Notes under the pieces: generated by a model
What the model was told of the DNA's origin: nothing
The model's input: only the letters and a program-made list of their open reading frames with translations
The model's database searches: none
In this document: positions 59,277-64,000 of the stretch, piece after piece
How the letters are laid out: each line of letters starts with the position of its first letter
Position numbering within the stretch: the first letter of the stretch is position 1
NCBI RefSeq assembly: GCF_012933465.1
Contig: NZ_JABBND010000007.1
Location: 166,070 to 230,069 of the forward strand
From: Actinomycetospora sp. TBRC 11914
GTDB taxonomy: Bacteria > Actinomycetota > Actinomycetes > Mycobacteriales > Pseudonocardiaceae
Length of the DNA stretch: 64,000 nucleotides
Reading direction: 5' to 3'
Program-made: the position numbers and the translations under genes

Positions 59277-59915
59277 CGGCGCGCTCCAACTGGGTCAGTC
59301 AGAACCTGGGTGCGCTCGCTCTGTGAACGTGACCCGAGATCGTACGGACCCCGAGCAGTCTGCAAAAGCCTCACAGCGTCACCCCCGGCGAGGCGCCCAC
59401 TCCTACATCGGCACCTCCGGGTCGCGCGTCAGGGCACATAGCGACCCTGGGCCGGTCAAGCTGCCGAGGTTCGGGCAGGCGTCGACGACCGCCACCCACG
59501 TGCAGGAGGACCGCGAGGCGGCGGCGTGCGCCCCGGGTGGAGTCCGTCCCGGCTCCACCGCGTCTACGGGCTCTTCGGCCGTCGGAGGCTCGCCAGCAAG
59601 GGAGGAAGCAGACGATCTTGAACGGCCCTCAGCGTCGCTGAGCTCGTCCACCCCGCGCCACCGGTCAAGATGGTGTGCGGCCCTTGCTGGTGAGGGACGG
59701 CCGTGCAAGCTCGCGCGCCGATGCCTCGCTGAGCACCGCCGGAGGCGGTCCCTTCGTCCTTCTCCTTGGCCGCGTGGCCCTGAGCTGCCCTGAGCAGCGT
59801 CACGGCCTCGCGCAGGATCAGAGGTCCGTGAGCTGGTGCCCGTGGCCCTGCCCGTAGGGGCAGGGCCCCGCCGGCGCGCCAGCGCCGGCGCCTCCACGTC
59901 ACTGCGGAGGGCGTC
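59277..59915. other. 639-bp region of the remnant without a supported gene
   Basis: Less GC-rich and without consistent third-position GC bias. Open frames on the minus strand here resemble nothing known. Its right end holds two tandem hairpins just before the rep start. Confidence 0.4.
59844..59889. other. Tandem hairpins upstream of the relic rep gene
   Basis: GGCCCTGCCC-GTAG-GGGCAGGGCC (59844-59867, 10-bp stem) and GCCGGCGC-GCCA-GCGCCGGC (59870-59889, 8-bp stem) lie back to back, 26 bp before GTG 59916. They may be a terminator or part of a rolling-circle origin. Confidence 0.45.
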
Positions 59916-60308
59916 GTGAGCGCGCCCGGGGTCAGCCCGGCCACCCCGGCTCTTGGTAGTGGGCGAACAGTCTTTCCCAGCCCTCCGGCACGGACTCAGA
60001 GGCAGGCAGAGCTACGCGCGAGAGCTAGCCGGTGGAAGCGTCGGGCCCAGCTGCAGCCCTTGCCCAGCATCGGTCGGGTGCGTCGCTGCGGCTCCATGCG
60101 CGACCCGGAGGCCGGGGTGGCCCTGGTCGTGAGTAACACCCCGGATGGTCGGCGGGCCGGGTTCGAGGGACTGGTGACCTGCGGATCGGTGTGGGCGTGC
60201 CCGGAGTGCGCCGCGAAGGTCGCCGCCAAGCGCGCCGAGGAACTGGCCGCGGTGCTCGACGCGGTCCACGCGGCCGAGGGTTCGCCGTTCATGCTGACCA
60301 TGCCGGCG
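59916..60308 (+). pseudogene. Truncated replication initiator (RepSA-like), fused to integrase debris
   Basis: GTG 59916 has GGAGG upstream. About 130 residues are intact, with RWKRRAQLQPLPSIGRVRRC, VALVVSNTPDGRRAGFEG, TCGSVWACPECAAKVAAKRA and PFMLTM, typical of the N-terminus of rolling-circle initiators of actinomycete integrative elements. The CPEC knuckle is kept. The catalytic HUH and Tyr parts are gone because the sequence jumps, near 60308, into an integrase-derived region in the wrong frame. Confidence 0.75.
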
Positions 60309-60309
60309 C

Positions 60310-60655
60310 GACGACGACCTGCTCTTCCCCGCCCCGGAGGGCGGCGTTGCTGCGGGTGCGCAACTTCCGCCGCGACACCTTCGACCCCGCCGTGCGCAAG
60401 ATCGGGCCCGCTGGGTTCCACCCGCACGAGCTCCGGCACACTGCCGCATCCCTCGCGATCGCCTCCGGCGCCGACGTCAAAGTCGTCCGGCTGATGCTGG
60501 GGCACAAGACCGCGACGATGACCCTCGACCTCTACGGCCACCTCTCCCTCACAGACTCGCCGAGCTGGCCGACCGCTTCGACGACGCGGTGTGTGGACCG
60601 GATGTGGACCCGGACCCCACCCCCGACGGCGGGGACGCCGACCAGTGACCACGAA
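60310..60655 (+). pseudogene. Tyrosine integrase 3' fragment, copy 2
   Basis: Includes LRVRNFRRDTFDPAVRKIG, HPHELRHTAASLAIASGAD, LGHKTATMTLDLYGHL with the catalytic Tyr present, then a frameshift before LADRFDDAV. A single extra T near 60345 breaks the frame upstream as well. It lies directly before the tRNA, as in intact AICEs. Confidence 0.85.
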
Positions 60656-60677
60656 CATGCAGCTAAGCTGCGTACGG

Positions 60678-60750
60678 GCCCCCGTAGCTCAGGGGATAGA
60701 GCACCGCTCTCCTAAAGCGGGTGCCGCAGGTTCGAATCCTGCCGGGGGCG
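60678..60750 (+). tRNA. tRNA-Arg (anticodon CCT)
   Basis: A 73-nt cloverleaf: acceptor GCCCCCG/CGGGGGC, D-arm GCTC/GAGC, anticodon stem CCGCT/AGCGG around loop CTCCTAA (CCT), T-arm GCAGG TTCGAAT CCTGC, discriminator G, no encoded CCA. Its 5' half was replaced by element DNA, so its promoter now comes from the integrated sequence. Confidence 0.95.
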
Positions 60751-60903
60751 CCCATACCTGCTCGGCCCCGCCTCGTTATCGGCATCACCGGGGCGCTGCG
60801 CCGCCTCCACGTCCGTCATGCGCGTCGGGCGCTCGCGACCCCGGGACAACGCCGAGGCCCCGGGGTCCTGGGCGGACTCCGGGGCCATCGGGACGCGGCG
60901 GGC

Positions 60904-61263
60904 TCAGGCCGGCGGCTTGACCGCCAGGACCGGGATCGGGCTCTCCAGCAGCAGGCGCTGGCTCACGCTGCCCAGCAGGGCCTTCCCGACCGGGGTGCGG
61001 CGCCGCATCCCGATCACGAGCCGCTCGACGTCGGGCCGGTCGGCGATCTCGTCGAGGACGGCCTCGGCGGGGTCGCGGTCGCCCGGACCGCTGCGCTCGA
61101 CGACGGTGGTCTTGAGGTCGTCGGGCAGCAGCGACCCGTCGAGCGGGCTGAGCGTCATGTTCAGCACGACGAGGTCGGTGCCGAGCATCCGGGCCTCGGC
61201 CACGCCCGCCGCCACGGCGGGCGGACCCTCACGGCCCTCGGGGACGGCGACCAGGACGGTCAT
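60904..61263 (-). CDS. Universal stress protein family (UspA-like)
   Basis: This 119-residue protein has TVLVAVPEGREGPPAVAAGV at the N-terminus and the ATP-binding end GMRRRTPVGKALLGSVSQRL followed by PIPVLAVKP, i.e. the G-2x-G-9x-G-S/T pattern. It is somewhat shorter than usual UspA. It follows the sugar transporter in the same direction with a 46-bp gap and may be co-transcribed. Confidence 0.87.
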   Translation of the reverse strand: MTVLVAVPEGREGPPAVAAGVAEARMLGTDLVVLNMTLSPLDGSLLPDDLKTTVVERSGPGDRDPAEAVLDEIADRPDVERLVIGMRRRTPVGKALLGSVSQRLLLESPIPVLAVKPPA

Positions 61264-61309
61264 GGGGTTCCTCCGGTGGGTGTCGTGGTGGACGCGGGCG
61301 ACGGGGCGG

Positions 61310-62725
61310 TCACGCCGGGACCCCGCGGAACTCGTCCTCGAGCTCCTCGAGCGAGCGGTTGCGGGTCTCCGGGACGCACTTGTAGACGAAGACCAGGGCG
61401 ATCACCCCGAGCACCGCGAAGCCGAAGAACGTGTTCGCGATGCCCGTCGCCTCCCGCACGATCGGGAACAGCAGCGACACGACGGCGTTGGCGAGCCAGA
61501 GCACGAGCACGCAGATGCCGATCGCGAGGCTGCGGATCTTCAAGGGGAAGATCTCGGAGAGGATCAGCCAGACCAGCGGACCGATGGTCCCCTGCATGCT
61601 GAACACGAAGAGGATCACGAACACGAGGACCAGGTAGGACTTCGCGGGACCGTCGGGCAGCAGGTAGGCCGAGAGCCCGACGAGCAGGTGGAACGTCGTC
61701 GTGAGCGTGAAGCCGGCCAGCAGCAGCGTCCGGCGGTCGATCCGGTTCATCAGCGTGAGGCCGACGAGGATGCCGAGCACGCTGAACAGCCCGTTGAGGG
61801 TGTTGGCGATGACCGCGGCGTTGGCCGAGAAGCCGGCGCTCTCGAGCAGCTGGGTGCCGTAGTACATGATCGAGTTGATGCCGGTGAACTGCTGGAAGAT
61901 GCCGAGCCCGGCCCCGATGAAGATCAGGCGGCGGACCCACTTGACCCCGAGATCGGTGGGGCCGGCGGTCTTGGTGGCCGCCTCCTCGGCGGCGAGCGCG
62001 CGGACCTCGTCCATCTCCGCGACGGCACGCTCGGGCGAACGGATCTGCTTGAGGACGCCGAGGGCCTCGTCGTCGCGGCCCTGCGAGACCAGCCAGCGGG
62101 GGCTCTCGGGCATCCGCAGCATGCCGACGAACAGCGCGATCGCGGGCAGCACGGCGATCACGAGCATGACCCGCCAGATGCCGTCCCAGCCGCTCCAGAT
62201 GTTGTAGATGATCGCGTTGATCACGAAGGCGGCGAACTGCCCGCTGACGATCATGACCTCGTTGCGGGTCACGATGCCGCCCCGCCGCTCGGTCGGCGCG
62301 ACCTCGGCGAGGTAGACCGGCACGGTGGCCGACGCACCGCCCACGGCCAGCCCGAGGACGAAGCGGAAGACGGCCAGGACCTGCCAGGTCGGGGCGAGGA
62401 CACAGCCCAGCGTGCCGACCGCGAAGATCACGGCCAGCATCAGGATGTTGTGCCGGCGTCCGCGGCGGTCCGAGAGCCGGCCCCCGACAAGGGCGCCGAT
62501 CGCGGCACCGAAGATCAGGATGCTGACGACGAAGCCCTCGGTGAACGAGTTCAGCCCCAGGTCGCGGGACAGCGGCTCGAGGGCGCCATTGATGACGCCG
62601 GTGTCGTAGCCGAACAGCAGTCCCCCGAAGGTCGCGACGACGGCGACCAGGCCGAGACGGCGGGAATGGGGACCGGGGGTGTCGGCAGGGAGCGCAACGT
62701 GATGCGCTCCCGGGTGAGTGGTCAT
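61310..62725 (-). CDS. MFS sugar porter
   Basis: This 471-residue 12-helix permease has the sugar-porter signatures GGLLFGYDTGVINGAL, GGRLSDRRGRR (loop 2-3), PVYLAEVAPTERRG, QQFTGINSIMYYGTQLLESA and VPETRNRSLEELE. It is closest in pattern to inositol or xylose/glucose proton symporters of actinobacteria. ATG 62725 is the start. It is upstream of uspA and downstream of a sugar-isomerase-like gene, so a polyol or sugar substrate is likely. Confidence 0.92.
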   Translation of the reverse strand: MTTHPGAHHVALPADTPGPHSRRLGLVAVVATFGGLLFGYDTGVINGALEPLSRDLGLNSFTEGFVVSILIFGAAIGALVGGRLSDRRGRRHNILMLAVIFAVGTLGCVLAPTWQVLAVFRFVLGLAVGGASATVPVYLAEVAPTERRGGIVTRNEVMIVSGQFAAFVINAIIYNIWSGWDGIWRVMLVIAVLPAIALFVGMLRMPESPRWLVSQGRDDEALGVLKQIRSPERAVAEMDEVRALAAEEAATKTAGPTDLGVKWVRRLIFIGAGLGIFQQFTGINSIMYYGTQLLESAGFSANAAVIANTLNGLFSVLGILVGLTLMNRIDRRTLLLAGFTLTTTFHLLVGLSAYLLPDGPAKSYLVLVFVILFVFSMQGTIGPLVWLILSEIFPLKIRSLAIGICVLVLWLANAVVSLLFPIVREATGIANTFFGFAVLGVIALVFVYKCVPETRNRSLEELEDEFRGVPA

Positions 62726-62813
62726 GGGTCCGACTCCTCGTCGAGTTCAGGAATTGAGAGAATCTGAGGGAATCTGTTCCGACGAGGCCGGATGCGGAAT
62801 CTCGGTGCGCCGG

Positions 62814-62835
62814 GTCACACTGAGTGTGACGTCAC
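62814..62835. promoter_or_regulatory. Nested palindromes upstream of the sugar porter
   Basis: GTCACACT-G-AGTGTGAC (62814-62830) is a perfect dyad, overlapped by GTGACGTCAC (62826-62835). A third palindrome ACAATTGT is at 62853-62860. Strong operator candidates about 90 bp before the porter start. Confidence 0.6.
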
Positions 62836-62909
62836 GTAGGGGCCCGGTCAAGACAATTGTTCGTATCTCCGGAAACCCCGTCGCCACCTTTTTTCGGGCA
62901 GGGCGACAT

Positions 62910-62927
62910 GACGCAGGAAAATGCGTC
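62910..62927 (-). terminator. Short hairpin after the isomerase-like gene
   Basis: GACGCA-GGAAAA-TGCGTC, a 6-bp stem, lies 42 bp past the isomerase-like stop and before an A/T tract. It is weak as a terminator. Confidence 0.35.
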
Positions 62928-62968
62928 GAAGAGGATGTGACCGGCGGCCGCGCGAGCCGCCGACCTGG

Positions 62969-63955
62969 TCAGGCGTCGCGCGCTGCGGCGACGAGCACCG
63001 ACGCGGCCGCTTCGAGTCCCTCGATCGGACCGAGCTCGACGTCCTCGTGCTCGATGTTCACGGCCATGTCGGGGTCGATCTCCGACAATGCCCGCAAGAA
63101 CTGCGTCCAGAACTGTTGGTCGTGGCCCTTGCCGAGGGCGACGAAATCCCACGCGGCATTCTCGGGCCACGCGTTGAGTGTCGAGTCCCCGCCGAGCCGT
63201 ACCGGGCTCTCGAGGACCTTCCGGTGCCGGTCGTCCAGGACCCCGTGGATGCGGGTGGCCTCGTTGATCCGGGTGTCCTTCGCGGCCGCGTGCTTCACCA
63301 GCGGGCCGAGGTACCGGATCGCGGCGACCGGGTCGATCCCCTGCCAGAACAGGTGGCTGGGGTCCATCTCCGCGCCGATCCAGCGCGCCCCGGTCTGCTC
63401 GACCAGCCGCTCCAGCGTGGCGGGGTTGAACACCAGGTTGAACTGGTGCATCTCGAGGCAGACGGTGACGCCGTACTCCCCCGCCAGCGAGTCGATCTCC
63501 TTCCAGAACGGCACCCCGACGTCACGCCACTGCTCGTCGCGCGCGTCGGAGTAGGTCGACTCGAAGGGCATCGGGTTCCAGGCCGGGACCGTGCCGCCCC
63601 GTTCGGCGGCCGGCAGCCCGGACATCGTGACCACCCGGGAGACCCCCAGCCGGCCGGCCGCGATGATCGCGCGGCGGAGGTCCTCGGCGTGCCGGGCGCC
63701 GATGCGGGGGTCGGGGTGGAGCGGGTTGCCGTTGGCGTTCAGTCCGGCGATCTCCACCCCGGCGTCGACGAAGACCCCGAGGTGGTCCTGCACGGCCGTG
63801 TCGCTCGTCAGGATGTCGTCGATCGGCAGGTGCACCGGTGGCAGGAAGCCGCCGGCGTTCACCTCCAAGCCGGTGAGGCCCAGCGAGCGGACGACCTCGA
63901 GGGCTTCGGGCAGCGGGCGGTCGTGCAGGATCGCGTCATAGACACCGAGTCTCAT
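62969..63955 (-). CDS. Sugar-phosphate isomerase/epimerase-like TIM-barrel protein
   Basis: This 328-residue protein is of the xylose-isomerase-like TIM-barrel family (IolE/IolH/TIM-like). Visible segments are LGVYDAILHDRPLPEALEVV, LTGLEVNAGGF, GVTVCLEMHQFNLVF (metal Glu), WIGAEMDPSHLFWQ and AVNIEHEDVELGPIEG (Glu/His ligands). It should bind Mn2+ or Zn2+ and act on a keto- or polyol sugar. ATG 63955 is the start; the next leftward gene ends 14 bp upstream, indicating an operon. Confidence 0.88.
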   Translation of the reverse strand: MRLGVYDAILHDRPLPEALEVVRSLGLTGLEVNAGGFLPPVHLPIDDILTSDTAVQDHLGVFVDAGVEIAGLNANGNPLHPDPRIGARHAEDLRRAIIAAGRLGVSRVVTMSGLPAAERGGTVPAWNPMPFESTYSDARDEQWRDVGVPFWKEIDSLAGEYGVTVCLEMHQFNLVFNPATLERLVEQTGARWIGAEMDPSHLFWQGIDPVAAIRYLGPLVKHAAAKDTRINEATRIHGVLDDRHRKVLESPVRLGGDSTLNAWPENAAWDFVALGKGHDQQFWTQFLRALSEIDPDMAVNIEHEDVELGPIEGLEAAASVLVAAARDA

Positions 63956-63969
63956 CGTCGCCTCCGCGC

Positions 63970-64000
63970 TCAGTCGTTCCGCGGGAAGCCGAGGTCGAGG
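63970..64000 (-). CDS. C-terminal end of a gene running off the right edge
   Basis: Only the last nine residues (LDLGFPRND) and the stop are visible. The context of sugar isomerase and transporter would fit a Gfo/Idh/MocA dehydrogenase, but nothing here proves it. Confidence 0.4.
   Translation of the reverse strand, partial: LDLGFPRND

Larger units (their letters stand above)
58526..60711 (+). mobile_element. Remnant of an actinomycete integrative element (AICE-like)
   Basis: Bounded by identical tRNA-Arg 5' halves. It contains two small leftward genes, a truncated RepSA-like initiator and a broken integrase 3' end lying directly beside the reconstituted tRNA, the usual AICE order. No transfer (FtsK/TraB-like) or excisionase gene remains. 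Size 2.2 kb, so mostly deleted. Confidence 0.75.

Noticed and set aside
60818..62767. Rightward 649-codon frame opposite the UspA and sugar porter genes
   Set aside because: Its charged His/Asp/Glu repeats arise from the reverse of membrane-helix codons; the sugar-porter motifs on the minus strand are decisive.

Overview
The window looks like chromosomal DNA of a very GC-rich actinobacterium, most likely from the Pseudonocardiaceae (Pseudonocardia or Actinomycetospora-like). The reasons are the GC-saturated third codon positions, many GTG starts, many GTGA/ATGA gene overlaps, and a gene order that I recall as close to Mycobacterium tuberculosis Rv0981-Rv1003 (mprA, mprB, pepD, moaB2, the FmdB-type chaperone, 5-formyl-THF cyclo-ligase, glp/moeA, rimJ-like, glpR, pmt, rsmI). 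The taxon is inferred, not tested.

Layout. 1-10.8 kb is housekeeping: partial tex, an M20 amidohydrolase, a membrane Ser/Thr kinase, purine nucleoside phosphorylase, two oxidoreductases, rsmI and the protein O-mannosyltransferase gene. 10.9-21.6 kb is an accessory island. It holds an amide-sensor-like binding protein, a MarR regulator, aliphatic amidase AmiE with an intact Glu-Lys-Cys triad, two large tubulin-superfamily-like proteins, three paralogues of a ~100-residue protein, a NiCoT nickel/cobalt transporter, a peroxiredoxin, a sigma-like protein, an orphan protein and a ZIP transporter. I regard this as the most likely undescribed system in the window. 21.7-36.8 kb returns to the conserved backbone: VOC protein, tRNA-Ala, divisome pair glpR and glp, eukaryotic-type UGPase, cyclo-ligase, a CIRCE-preceded FmdB/Ruc-type chaperone, SAF protein, moaB, and an epimerase/GT2/DUF2064/methyltransferase group.

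36.8-43.9 kb carries pepD, mprB and mprA. mprA is separated from mprB by a second two-component system and a lyase-like exoprotein, and the block is bracketed by two inverted 74-bp palindromic elements. 44-52 kb holds regulators, a DNA glycosylase, a YeiH-type exporter facing a GntR regulator across a palindromic operator, and a run of small actinobacterial proteins (including DUF3040 types). 52.2-58.0 kb is a catabolic operon (enolase-superfamily epimerase, Rieske reductase and oxygenase, sarcosine-oxidase-like flavoenzyme) with a divergent LysR regulator. The combination resembles betaine (proline betaine or hydroxyproline betaine) demethylation. 58.1-60.75 kb is a decayed integrative element at tRNA-Arg(CCT): two broken integrase 3' ends, a truncated replication initiator, and a duplicated 5' half of the tRNA. 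60.9-64 kb has a universal stress protein, a sugar transporter and a sugar-phosphate isomerase-like protein, suggesting sugar or polyol catabolism continuing off the right edge.

How the genes may work together. In the island, an amide-sensing protein and/or the MarR protein could control AmiE, which releases ammonia and a carboxylate. The tubulin-like pair and the small proteins are placed, and in two cases translationally coupled, so that they should be made with the enzyme. Nearby metal transporters, a His-rich N-terminus and a CxxxCxC block suggest metal involvement. Several promoters place a TANNNT -10 box 6-9 nt before the start codon without a Shine-Dalgarno, so leaderless transcripts are probably common here. 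All functional calls come from reading the sequence and recalled family knowledge; no searches were run.
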